Origin: Margaritispora aquatica
Taxonomy: Eukaryota > Ascomycota > Leotiomycetes > Helotiales > Discinellaceae
Length of the DNA: 64,000 nt
NCBI GenBank assembly: GCA_007644065.1
Contig: VJWN01000019.1
Coordinates: 682,001 to 746,000, forward strand
Direction of reading: 5' to 3'
Part shown: in pieces, positions 46,010 through 57,150 of the stretch
Position numbering within the stretch: the first letter of the stretch is position 1
Layout: every line of letters begins with the position of its first letter
The notes under the pieces: generated by a model
Told to the model about the DNA's origin: nothing
What the model saw: only the letters and a program-made list of their open reading frames with translations
Database searches by the model: none
Program-made: the position numbers and the translations under genes

Positions 46010-47824
46010 AATGACCAGGTCTTCAGCCCAACAAAAAACGCTTTCCAGAAAATCAAATTCGGAACCAAGCCATCTTAAGAGCAGATGTGGCCAAGCTGAT
46101 ATATCATCTAGCACAGATATCAAGGCCAGAGAAGTGTAGCAGAACTTAGAGACTTGTCACAACACCCGAGTCTTGGGATGAGATACGAAATCGCAAAACA
46201 CGAAGCAAGTGCTAGTGTCACGAATACGTGCAAAGCATGAAGTCCTCGGTTAGGGTGGAAAGATGGTGAATTAAGAACCCTATACATTTCTATATAGCAG
46301 TCTCAAGTATTGGTTTGAAGTTGAGCTAATACGATATTCAAACAGTGATACCGACCTGGTCTGATGATGACTTTGATCCACAAAAGTTTGGAATTGAAGA
46401 ATGACTCGAACTTGAGATGAGTTGACAATGATCGGTAGGGTTACCGACAAGCTTGCGGGTATAGTTCGAGTATTGATATTGTCTTGATTCACCACCAGTC
46501 TACCTCTGATCTAAAAGATAGACTTCTCAACATCACCTCATTTCTTCTTTACTTTGGATCTGAACAGACATTACACGAGCGTGAATTGCAATAGAGAGCG
46601 AATGCATGGTAGCACAGGTAGCATTGCTCAACTACAAAGCTCCACTGTGAATCTAAATCTTTGCGAAGGTTGCATCCATCTTCTAAATCGATCTACAGCA
46701 GTTTTTTCGCTTAGGGTCAGGAACTCATGCCAAGCAAGATAGAGCGTACGAGGACCACTCGGTCGCCCTAAGGTATGGCTCCTGTTTCAGCATCCGAACG
46801 ACAGGCTAGGTATCGTGTGGGGTGACAGAATTTGGATGAGACACAGAGAGGATTGTTGGCCTTGCGATGGGCATATCGTAATCGTGACGAGCGTCAGTAG
46901 CAGTACCTGAGGTGGATAGGAGGATGGAGGTGGAGGTAGAAGTATGAGTCTGTTAGGTGTCAGGTGTTAGGTGTCAGGTGATACGGACTTTCTCTCCCCT
47001 TTCTCAGCTTCGGGTATATTGACCCGCTTTTTCCCGAACCGAACTTTACGAAATACGAGGTTACATTCGAGTTTATTTTGTCCGTCTCCCATCCTCCATT
47101 CTCTATCTCCGGATATCTAAAGGTGTCTCTCCCATCTTCCATCTCCCATCTTCCTTTTTCTCTTTCTATTTTCGCATGGGATCAAGCCTCGACTAGGTAT
47201 CGATTATTTGCAGTTTATTTTTCCACTTCAATGCAGATGCAGATGCAGCAAGTTGCCATCTGGGCTCTGGTCGTGGGTGAGGCTGAAAGAGTACTTTGGA
47301 GATGTGACTCGATTGGAGGGGTGTTCTGTTACTCTTGGACACATTTGTGTCCAGGCTGGATGTGTTCTTCCACACATCAAATCCTCGCGATTGATTACCA
47401 ACTGGGCCGAAGGCTTGCATACTCTTGCATACAGAGCCTGATTTTTGCAGTGATCCTTGGCATATAAATAGAGCCACGGCGGGAGCTGGAACCAAAAAAG
47501 CAAGCCACCAAGGCTTATCTCGGACTCTGTGAGGCTGATTTGGGTACTGGACTGGGTAGCAGGACAGGACACTGCATCCAAGTGGTGCACCGTGTGCCAA
47601 CATCCCGTCTAAATCGTCCCATTTTGGTGTTCAGGACGGGGGAATCTAGGTAGGTCCTTTTTAAAGCCCTGGTATCCCCCCCCGCATCTTGCTTTAAGTT
47701 CCGCTTTTCACCCTCATTTTCATGCCCAGATTTATAAAGTTGTACTTGGCTTTTCCCTAGGTCACATACTTACATTCGCTTCACATTCGAGAGGCTTGAT
47801 TGATTTCCGTCTCTCTTTTCCAAA
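46010..47824. other. divergent upstream region, 1.8 kb
   Basis: Separates the start codons of the secreted-protein gene (minus) and the Pro/Gln-rich gene (plus). It holds a small GTTAGGTGTCAG-type repeat near 46951-46980, a C-run at about 47680 and a TATA-like TTTATAAA at about 47731. No gene was supported. Confidence 0.45.
47731..47738 (+). promoter_or_regulatory. possible TATA box of the Pro/Gln-rich gene
   Basis: TTTATAAA lies about 90 bp upstream of the ATG at 47825, a reasonable position for a fungal TATA element. A pyrimidine-rich stretch follows. The assignment is positional only. Confidence 0.35.
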
Positions 47825-50064
47825 ATGCCTTTTGATTATGACGCATACAAGACAAAGTGCGATGGTCTAACCACCGAGCAGCTACATAGAGAATGGGAAA
47901 ATTACACGCGACAAGTTGCAGGCGGTGCAACTTCAACAGCAACAGCCGTGTTGTTTTCTCCACTCACAGCGGGAATCTCGCTTGTCGGTCTTGGTTTGTC
48001 TGCTCCCCGAGTTCACAATGCGAGGAAGAAGAGAGAAATCATTGAAGCTGGACTCAACGCTCGAGGCGAGAGTACTTCGACCAGAAAGCGAGATGTCATT
48101 GCCCCCATGGCCGTTTCTGGTGTGATCTCAGGTGTCACTTTGGGTCTCGCTGGCCCTGGTGCTGATATCATTGCTGGCGAAGCCGTAGGAAAGGGAGTAG
48201 AATATGCGGCAGCGCATGTGGTGCTCGATGCGACTGGTGCAGTGGTTGAGCATAAGCATGATGGCCATTCGAAGAAGAAAGCAGATCAGAAGTTGGCGAA
48301 GCAATACCAAAACTTCCAGAAACAATATCTTGCAGAGCAAGCCAAGTTGAATGGTCAACAACTACCTGGACAGATGCCTGGATTCCAGCCGGGATTTCAG
48401 ACTCAAATTCTTGGTCAACAATTTCAACAGCCACCAGGCGCACAGAATTTCCAGCCTGGATTCCAGAACCAGCAATACCAGTATCAGTATCAACAAGTTC
48501 CTCAACCACAAGGTCAAAACTTTGAGTATGCACAAGTACCTCAAGCGAATGTCAATACAGGACTATACCAACCTCCACCTCCACTTCAAGAGCAGAAATA
48601 TGAATATGTTACAATTCCTCCACCAACTGCTTCATATCAAAATGGTCTTCCAGTTCAAGATCAAAAATATAACTACGTAGCAGTGCCACCACCAATGACC
48701 TCTACACCTCAATATCAGCCAGCACCTCAGGCGCAGGGTCAGATGAATGAGTATGCTCCACCAGCTCAGACGAACATGAACACGGGGATGTACCAACCAG
48801 CTCCTCCATCACAAGACCAGAAATATCAGTACGTCCCTGAACCTCAGCAAGAGGCATATTTGCCTCCATACTCGCCACCTGCAGAGCAAGCGAACGTCAC
48901 AGGACAGGTTTATGCCAATCAAACTCCACAACCCGTCCCTCAAGCAGAGGCTCAGTTCGTCACACAATCATCTCCCCCACCTAGCCCAACACCTGTTGTA
49001 CCATCAGCAACAGTAAGCATGGACGAGGAGATTGCAAATCTAAGAGCACGCATCCTTCAAATGGAAATCGAGAAGCGGGGAGGCATCGAAGCAATTGCTC
49101 AACCTGACCAGAAGAAGCAGCCTGAAGTTGAGGTAACTGTTACAACCGAGTTCACCAACGAACCCGACCAGCTGGAATACTATCCTCCTCCGCCTGCTTC
49201 ACCTGCCCCACCTCCAGCGATGCATGCTCCAGTCCCAACGCAGTCGACCCCTGTGGAATATCAATCGTCAGGATATGCTCATGCTCCACCTCCATCGTCA
49301 GTGCCTCAGACGGCGCAAGTCAACTACCAGAATCAATATACACCACCTCCTCCTTTGGAAACTTCTGGGAATTATGTTGCTCCACAGAGACAGCAAACGC
49401 TTCCACTACCTCCACCAACTCCCGTGCCTCAAATGGCGCCTCGTCACCAGTCACTTACTCCGTCCTATCAGCACCAGCCTCAGTATGCTGCTGCACCGAT
49501 GAACTCTACTCCCGAAAATCAGCAGCAGCAATACCAACAACCACTTCAAAACTACCCACCTCCACCACCCACTCCAACCCCTGCTCAACAGCCAATTCAA
49601 GCGCCAACTCCTCCACCCAGCGCGCAAATTACCTATCACCAACCTCAACCAATTTACAACACAAATCAACAGCAACAACAACAATACACCCCGGTTTCCA
49701 CACCAGCTCCAATCCAAGAACAATACAACCCCAACGCCGCACCAATCCAACGCCAAGACAGCGGCTACTACTCCATCCCACCCTCACGACACTCTTCGCA
49801 ATCCTCCTGCTCCACCACATCTAGCACACCCTTCTCCTCATACTCTTCTCCCTTCACACCACAATCAACCGGCTCAACAGGCGTATACTCGCCTCACGGC
49901 CGCACCGCCAGCATAAGCTCACACATGGGTTTCGCGAGTCCCGCGCCCATGACACCAGCGCCACAGCAGGGCATGTATTTCCCGCCTCCTCCTCCCGGTG
50001 GCCCACCACCTGCACAGGGCGATTATTTCAATTCAAGGCCTGGAGTGGCTACTCCGGCGCCACA

Positions 50065-50095
<31 letters not shown>

Positions 50096-50320
50096 CAAGG
50101 TTATAATCCAGGATACCAGCCTCAATACCAGAACCAGCAGCAATACCAACCACCACCCCAGCAAGCACAACAGCCACAGCAGAATCAGGGCTACGGAAAC
50201 GGGACTCAGGGCTGGCAATGGGGCATGCCTGGAGCGCAGGCTCAAGCACCGATGATGCAGAGCAACGAGCCGAATTATGGAGCTCCGCCTCCCATCCCGC
50301 AGGTTTGGAAGGGATCATGA
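47825..50320 (+). CDS. long Pro/Gln-rich protein with a conserved N-terminal domain
   Basis: Intronless frame of 831 residues. Residues 1-165 are ordered: MPFDYDAYKTKCDGLTTEQL, two Gly/Ala-rich hydrophobic segments (TAVLFSPLTAGISLVGLGL and MAVSGVISGVTLGLAGPGAD) and a helical KKKADQKLAKQYQNFQKQY. The hydrophobic segments could be membrane-inserting or a packed core. The remaining 660 residues are disordered and Pro/Gln/Tyr-rich, with repeats such as QEQKYEYVTIPPP, QDQKYNYVAVPPP and QDQKYQYVPEP, NTG[LM]YQPxPP units, one short charged helix (EEIANLRARILQMEIEK, a coiled-coil candidate) and a CAG-coded poly-Gln run near 50070-50097. Such tails often form condensates or scaffold contacts. I do not recognise the family. 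Confidence 0.85.
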
Positions 50321-51400
50321 GTAGGGTAGTGTGGGGGTGAGAGGAACATGTTTGTTTTGAGATAATTTTGCGTGGTTTGGGGAGTTTTTTTTCGCGTGGA
50401 TACCAAATCGGAAGCAGTTGAAGCGAGACATATACGAAATTATGATAGGAAGATGTGCGTGTAGATGAGACAAAATGAAGGCACTCGACTCAATAATAAG
50501 ATTCCTATCTTCCTCTGAGTGATTCGTAATTTTTGGGTTTGTGTTCCTTGATGAATGATGGCGTTTTATTGAGGTTGCGGCGAAGTGAAGATCAATGCTG
50601 TGCCCATCAAAAAACGCAAGGAGCAATGCCTTGATATCCTGGAGTTTTGCTGCTTTGATTTATTTTGCTTTTTCTGTTTTCCTAGCCTTTCCTTTGGAGC
50701 GAGGATGCTGGGAGTTGGGTTGTTTCTTGGTGGGGAAGCTTTGGTTTATTTGTGGTTTAAGCGACGACGAGGTGGGCGATGATAACGGCGAGGTGATTGA
50801 ACCTTACCTTACTTTCCTAGTAGGAGATTTGAGCACTAAGTGCTACTAACTACCTTAGGGTAAGGCGCCTCTGGTATTCATCATCAGCCAGTCAGCCAGT
50901 CAGCCAGCCCAAAGACTATAGAGAGCACTTTTCACACTCGTAATCCGACTCTCCAAAAATGCTATCTCGAATTTGTGTTGATGGAAGAGAATCGGGTATG
51001 CGTGAGGGAATGTGACACGAGTAGGTATATATGGTAAAGTCCTGAACTCGTGTTCCTTAGATTCAGAGGGGAATGATTTCATGGAAATTATACTCTCATT
51101 CAAACGAAATAAAGGCATGTGGAAGCAGATAACCATGGTATGAAAGGTGTGTGAGGACGGACGGGTGAAGAAGTAACTCGTGTAGCAATAGAGATACTCG
51201 GCAAGGTAGAATATGTAATTTTCTCGTGGTAGCCTAATCTGATTTGTTGGGTAGATGGGAAGTCATATTATACATTACTATTTGATAAAGACACTAGTAA
51301 TACACGCTGGGTATCTTTGCCTGATAAACTCCGAATAATGCAGCCTCCTCCCACTCCCGCTTTTGATTCCCATGCAGGCTCTCATCCTGTTCTCGCGGTG
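50321..51400. other. intergenic with a small inverted repeat
   Basis: Convergent 3' flanks. At 50801-50865 CCTTACC and GGTAAGG form inverted ends around a segment containing a near-palindrome AGCACTAAGTGCT and a CTACCTTAGG core. At about 50885-50908 CAGCCAGT units are repeated. No gene is present. Confidence 0.45.
50801..50865. repeat. 65-bp inverted-repeat element with CTACCTTAGG core
   Basis: 7-bp perfect inverted ends CCTTACC/GGTAAGG, with the core CTACCTTAGGG at 50850-50860. It resembles elements at 14270 and 53530. It may be a tiny MITE-like or structured element. Confidence 0.4.
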
Positions 51401-53155
51401 TCAATTCTTCTCATTTGTCACCTTCGACCACAATTTATTCACCAAACCAGTTCCAGGCTCCTTGTATGGCTTGCCTGCCTTGGGATGCTTGTAATGTGGA
51501 CCGAATCTCTTGAGCCCATCCTGCGTCTCTTGCACAATGCCCGCATCCCTCCATTCGATCGGGAAGTTTCTCTTGATGATCTTGCCCAATTCTCTGTCGA
51601 GGTTATCTGGGTTTATCGTCAGCACTCTGTTTTCTGGCAGATGGGAAATTGGTGGCCGTACCAGCGTCAGCTTCCAGGATAACAGGAGCCCGACACTCTG
51701 GACAGTGGTTCCTGTATCTGTGTTGCATCTCACAAGCGCAGTCGAGACATAGAACGTGTCCACATGCAATTCGGACAGGTCGGTACTTAATTCCATAGCA
51801 AATGGGACAAGAGACATCTTCAAATTGAGGGACGATCTTGATCAACGCTTCGCTGACTTCAGCACAGGCTTCCTTGGCTATTTTTCCTGTCATGATTGCA
51901 TCTCCTTTGATAAGTGAGGGGAACGTCTTCCTCGCGCCAAGCATTGTTCTTTTGTCGTATTCTGAAAATTGATTAGCAAAGTAATTCAGATGATTATTAA
52001 CAGTGTATACTTTTCAGGATTTTGGATATAGCTTGTTGATTAAGAACCTGGAATTTAAGGTTCATAAGAATCTCAAGATTGATGTCAACGAATTTCTGCA
52101 AGGCAGCTCGACTCTCTTTGAGCTTGAAAGCAGGTATCAATTCCCTTCTATTGACCTCGCTCTGAAACCAATCAAGTTGCTGGGCGGCCCTTGGAGCAGT
52201 CCTAGCCCCGTGATCAAGCTCTCTCGTAGAGAAGAAGACATTAGCCTGTAGATAAATATCGAAAAGCTCCCTCCACCTATACATGTCTGATTTGTGAAAT
52301 TGAGTCTTGGAAGGCCGGCTTAGTTTGCGAATCTCTGTTGACAAGGCAGCAATTGAGTCGCTAAGCTTCTGTTGCTGTTGTGCCTGGACTTTCTCCAACT
52401 CTGCCACATCATCATACAGAATCTCGAAGAATTCGGCTGTATGTGCTAATGGGACTTCGACTGATTTGGTTGTAGGATTGGTCATGGAATTAAGATCGCT
52501 GTTTGTTGTTAGACTAAAAGTTCACCAATTGTCAGACATAGTTGTATACTCACACTTGGTTCGGTAGCGGAGTTGTGGGCTCTTGGAAAGTGCTTTCGAC
52601 ATCAACATACTCATTGTCAATGTCATGTTGGTGCGCTGCAAGATTTTGAAGGTAATCCCTTGTGTTTTTGGAGAGAGCAACATCTGTCACAACCCCGTCC
52701 TCGAAACGAACACAGAGTGTTAGTTTTGGCACTAGCTTTTTCTCACCTATAAAATATGTCAGCACGATGATACGATAGGGTTCTTGGTATTGCCACTATT
52801 AATATGCGCGGATCTAAGCATAAAAAAACACAATAGCTAACCATTTACTTCATACTCCAGCGCCAATGCACTTCCTCTTCGAACGATGCCTGGCTGGTCA
52901 TCGTCTTGGTCCTGGTCTTGACTCCGCATTAACTGAGTGATAGTCGCTTCGTCAAGGCCAATACTCTCCAACTCTCTTTGTGCCTAAGCGAGCATTCAAT
53001 GACTGTTATGAAAAATAATATATTTTCACAAGGTTGGAATAGCTGACCTTCTTGAGACATTTTTTGAGTTGACCATAAGGCACAGCTGCAGCTACCCATG
53101 CATCAGGATAGCCATCCTTTTTCAAGGCCTCTTTCAACTCGTGTGAAAACTTCAT
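51401..53155 (-). CDS. SPX-RING ubiquitin ligase
   Basis: Six exons fit: 53048-53155, 52842-52983, 52554-52746, 52011-52498, 51662-51961 and 51401-51606, giving 478 residues. An SPX domain occupies about residues 1-310: MKFSHELKEALKKDGYPDAWVAA with YGQLKKCLKK, later FFEILYDDVAELEKVQAQQQ and LQKFVDINLEILMNLKFQVLN. SPX domains bind inositol pyrophosphates and report phosphate status. A C3HC4 RING finger follows at Cys 362 to Cys 400 (CPICYGIK...CGHVLCLDC...CPEC), so E2-dependent ubiquitin ligase activity is expected. The 55-bp last intron links RAPVILEADA to DNLDRELGKIIKRNFP; without splicing the frame shifts. The plan matches the fungal SPX-RING family (RING-14 of Neurospora, from memory). A role in phosphate signalling is inference. 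Confidence 0.92.
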
Positions 53156-53529
53156 CTTGTCGTTTATAATGAATGTAGAATCTGTGGGGAAAAAAAGAGA
53201 CTTGAAAGTAGATGGGGGTTGATCGTGTGACTAGTTGCTTTATGCGGATCACGGATCACGATGGCTGAGGTGGAACCAGAACTCCAGGTTGACTTAAATT
53301 CGATGTATCGCTTGGCATAATTCGAAGATCCCAACTTTGGCGTAAGCGAGTCGGACCTGGAACCGAACGATTATAAAGATGTGCTGCGTTTGAAAGAAAG
53401 ATAGTATTTGATTCGTCTGTGGATACGCAGATGCAGTAGATATTTAATGTGCTCGAAGGGGAGGTAGAAAATTTTACGAAAGCTTGGATGGCAAACAAGA
53501 GACCGATGAAAATCACGGTGATGGATATC

Positions 53530-53590
53530 GCTACCTTAGGTAAGAAGTTTTATCCATTTTAAAGTTTCCAACTAGAACTCTTTAGGTAGC
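53530..53590. repeat. 61-bp element with GCTACCT/AGGTAGC inverted ends
   Basis: Perfect 7-bp inverted ends bound a 61-bp AT-rich segment that begins GCTACCTTAGGTAAG. It is the third intergenic copy of the CTACCTTAGG core in this window. Confidence 0.45.
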
Positions 53591-53810
53591 TTCTCGACTT
53601 TTGATGGGATGGAACGGCCCTCAGGGTGTGTCTCTTCGGTTCCTTCCTCGCATCCAATGAAAGATCACCACGCAAACATGGGTGGATTCGAATGGTTGAC
53701 AAGATGTACTGTAACAAGACATACTATATATACTACTATATATACCATACCATACCATAAGGTATCGTAGGTAGGTACTGACCAACATGTTCACATGTAT
53801 ATGTCGTAAT

Positions 53811-53929
53811 ATACATACATATATACATACATATATACATACATATATACATACATACATACATACATACATACATACATACATACATACATACATACAT
53901 ACATACATACATACATACATACATACATC
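53811..53929. repeat. ATAC tetranucleotide microsatellite
   Basis: About 20 uninterrupted ATAC units (from about 53849) preceded by ATATAC-interrupted units. The periodicity leaves open frames on both strands (Met-Tyr-Val-Cys or His-Thr-Tyr-Ile repeats) that are artefacts. It lies between the divergent SPX-RING and F-box genes. Confidence 0.95.
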
Positions 53930-54530
53930 ACCGTGCACATACACATATCTATATTATAAATATTGCACGGTAGTAGAAACTTCACGAGAATCCAATAGCC
54001 GAGTCATGATTCAATATCCAATCCGTCCAATTCTTTAGTAAGATATTCGAGGTCAAGGCAACCAACCTCCAGTCCATTGGTGAACACACACGTGGTATCC
54101 AGGTTCTCCCGTTACCAAAAGGCAAAAGGCCATTTTCTTTCAATCGATTAGGAGAAAAAGTGGTCCGACCGTTTCCCCCTGCCAGATGGACAAATGGAAC
54201 AATATTCAATTGAATTCTTACCGTTCCACGCCCACCTTTGCCTTCGGGACATCAAATGAATGAATGAATGGAAGTTCCCATTAAATTTGTAATTCAACAC
54301 GTGACTAAATGAGGGGCAGGCAGATCGATCACTTGTTCTCCAGTAATCATCATTGACTGACTGTGAGGTGGACTCGGCTCAAATCGACTGGCTGACGCTT
54401 GTGAGGTTTATATGATACAGTAGACTTTGCTTTAATGCGCGGATCACCTTCCCTCAAAACATCTGCGAATCTCTTTGATATTCTAATAATAATACTTCTC
54501 ATTTTCTACAGGCTTTCGGGAGTGGGCAAA

Positions 54531-56539
54531 ATGATGGTGAATCAAAATCGTGGTGCAAATGGTTCTGGGGAAGAGGGGCAATTGCTCATCAATCGCCTCC
54601 CAGACGAGATCCTACAGCACATACTATTCTTTTGCACACCGCACGATATCCTTCTCAATGTCCAGCTCTTATCCAAGCGCTTCAATCGGGTCTGCAGTGA
54701 GCCTTTACTATGGCGACACCATTGCCGTGTGGATTTTGAGTACTGGGATTCAAAGCATCGAATTGTACGAAAGTTAGCGGGGAAAGTTGGAGATGTGGAT
54801 TGGAAATCACTCTTTACATACCGGTGGAAGGTCGATAAGGAGACCGCAGATCTGTTAGAGAGCATACTAGCTGGCCAGGTCAATCGTATCTCTAAGTTCA
54901 AATCCATTGCAGATTTTGGATATGATGCGAAAGATACCCTCCTTCGACATTGCCATGCACCGGACACAGCAGAAGATGTTCTTGCAAGAAGGTATGTAGA
55001 TTGTAATTGTGATTATGTGCGACAACAGATTTAACATTTCTCCAGGTACTATGCAACTGCTGTCCTTGACCATGTACATCGATCGAATGCATTGGCAGAG
55101 TGGGCGAAAGTTCTCAGCGGAGAGAGTGTCTCTCTAGAACGAGCCCTAGGAGCTTTCGACCTCTTTGTAATACATGACCAGAAAGGAGACTTGAACGAGG
55201 TCCGTAATTGATCTTTTAGATACATGTAATTGCTAAAATTGTCTACAGATATCCGACCTCCTGGATGATTTAGTGACACGCCTTCGTAAGGCTCGTCCAG
55301 GCTTAGATAATCTATCACCCAGGCGAAAATCGATCGAGGTCGTAAGCTTTTTGAGACAGGAAAACATTCTAGGACTCAGTTCAGAAGATGGCTATCGGGA
55401 CTTGCAGAACATATATATGGGCGTGGCATTGCAGGATCCTGAACACCCTTCGCTGCCATTGACATCGGTTGCGATATTTTGTGCAGTAGCACAACGAGTT
55501 GGCCTTGATGCTAGATGTTGTGGAATCCCGAATCATGTTCATGCCATGGTGCTTCCAGCGCCTGGACAAACGATGGATGGAACGCCTGCGGAAGCAGGTG
55601 AAAATCCCTCGGTGCCTATGTATCTAGATCCATACCGATCAGAAAAGGAAGTCGAGCTACAAAGCCTCCGGATGCTTCTTTCAGATTATGGCATAAAGCC
55701 TCATCAGTACAATACGTTTCTGGCTGATTCAAGTACAAAAGATAGCATTCTCCGGACATCTCGCAATATCATCTCTACTGTACAGGAATATCGGGTACAA
55801 GCCTCACAAACCGAACTTGCACCTGCTCATCCAACTATCAGAATTCACGGCAATCCATTTTCCGACCTTGATAGTGGGTTTTATTCAGCATTATGGGCCA
55901 ATTACATGTTCGGTAATTCAGGGACAGGTTTCAGAGGAACGAACCAGTCTCAATTCATCCCATTGATTCTAGAAAGATTCGAACGACTGTATCCAATGGA
56001 CGCATCCCTGATAGAGCAGTATATACTCCCATTCCACGGCGGTCTCACCACCGCCGAACACAGAGAGCTCGGCGAAACGGTCCGCGTAGTACGCGCAGCA
56101 GACCAAACTCCCCGACAAGTGCGCCTCCGCAAGACAAGAGCAGCTTCCGGCAAGGCGACGTACAAAGTTGGGCAAGTCTTCAGACACAAGCGGTTCGGCT
56201 ACATCGCCGTCCTCACCGGCTGGGATCTGCAGTGCGGCCAGACCTCCGAGTGGATGACGCACCATAACGTCGATTCACTGTCGCGGGGACGACATCAGAG
56301 CTTCTATCATGCGTTGTAAGTATTCCAACTACTGAGTTTAGAAGGGGCAAGGGCTTACCAACAGAACATCCAGTGTTGAAGACACGACCATTCGCTACGT
56401 TGCCGAGGAGAATATCGAGATCATCGAGCCGGAGCTTCCGACTTCGTTGATGGGTCTTGCGGGGAAGTTTTTCAAGCGGTGGGATGCTGAAACGAGGGTC
56501 TTTGTGTCGAATATTAGGGATGAGTATCCTGAGGACTAA
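54531..56539 (+). CDS. F-box / transglutaminase-like / YccV protein (FBXO21-like)
   Basis: Probable SCF ubiquitin-ligase substrate receptor. Exons 54531-54991, 55046-55199, 55249-56315 and 56374-56539 give 615 residues (human FBXO21 is 628). An F-box sits at about 18-65 (INRLPDEILQHILFF, LLSKRFNRVCSEPLLW). The middle is a SirB1/transglutaminase-like region (LRQENILGLSSEDGYRDLQN, AIFCAVAQRVGLDARCCGIP, NHVHAMV, MYLDPY). The C-terminus is a YccV/HspQ-like barrel (YKVGQVFRHKRFGYIAVLTGW, then FVEDTTIRYVAEENI across the last intron). This order is that of FBXO21. The ATG at 54531 was chosen over one at 54435 because the region between contains a likely splice acceptor. Confidence 0.92.
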
Positions 56540-57150
56540 AGGAAGTGTTGAGTTGGGAGGAGAGGGAAGATTGCAGCTTTTCACTCCCTTCAGCAGGGCA
56601 ATGTGAGCTTTTACGAATTCGTCAGCGAGATATTAATGACATAATCTGAGTGTTGTAAAAGAAATCTTGCTCATGTGACAATGTTGTTGGAAGCGAAGTT
56701 CATGTCCGAGACGTCTCTCACGAGCAAGTTCATTATAAGCCATAATGTTCATGTCAGAAAAACTCTTCATGCGACTACAAACGCCTATTTTTGGCTGTAT
56801 CTCCTGTCATGCTGGTATGAATTTGCAACTGCGTGCCAATAACCGCATATCTATGATGGGAGCCCCCCTAACGCCGGTAGAATGCAACAAATGTGCATAT
56901 ATGCTGTTCCTGCCTATGCAGGAAACTTTTGACCACCTTTTGTCTACCATGCGATGCCCATAAACGCCACAATGCCCGATCTTCCTAAACAGGGAAGAAG
57001 TGAGATATGGTGCCTGAAGAAGATAACCCTCCTTATGTGTTGCAACCAGAAACAAATCCTAGAACGCACCGAACTCCGTCGCTAAAGCAAAAAGAATCAA
57101 ACCAGTCCCTGGTGTAAAGGAGCGAAACACCGTTTCAAAGAAAAGTAGGA
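56540..57150. other. intergenic between convergent genes
   Basis: 611 bp of 3' flanks of the F-box gene and the UCH gene. No gene or repeat was recognised. Confidence 0.45.

Larger units (their letters stand above)
53156..54530. other. divergent upstream region with microsatellite
   Basis: Lies between the SPX-RING start (minus) and the F-box protein start (plus). It contains a CTACCTTAGG-type inverted element at 53530-53590 and a long ATAC microsatellite at about 53811-53929. A polypyrimidine stretch and CTACAG acceptor at 54483-54511 suggest a possible 5' UTR intron of the F-box gene. Confidence 0.5.

Noticed and set aside
53621..54038. Long open frames across the ATAC repeat on both strands
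   Set aside because: They translate only the tetranucleotide repeat (Met-Tyr-Val-Cys and His-Thr-Tyr-Ile) and have no unique coding sequence.
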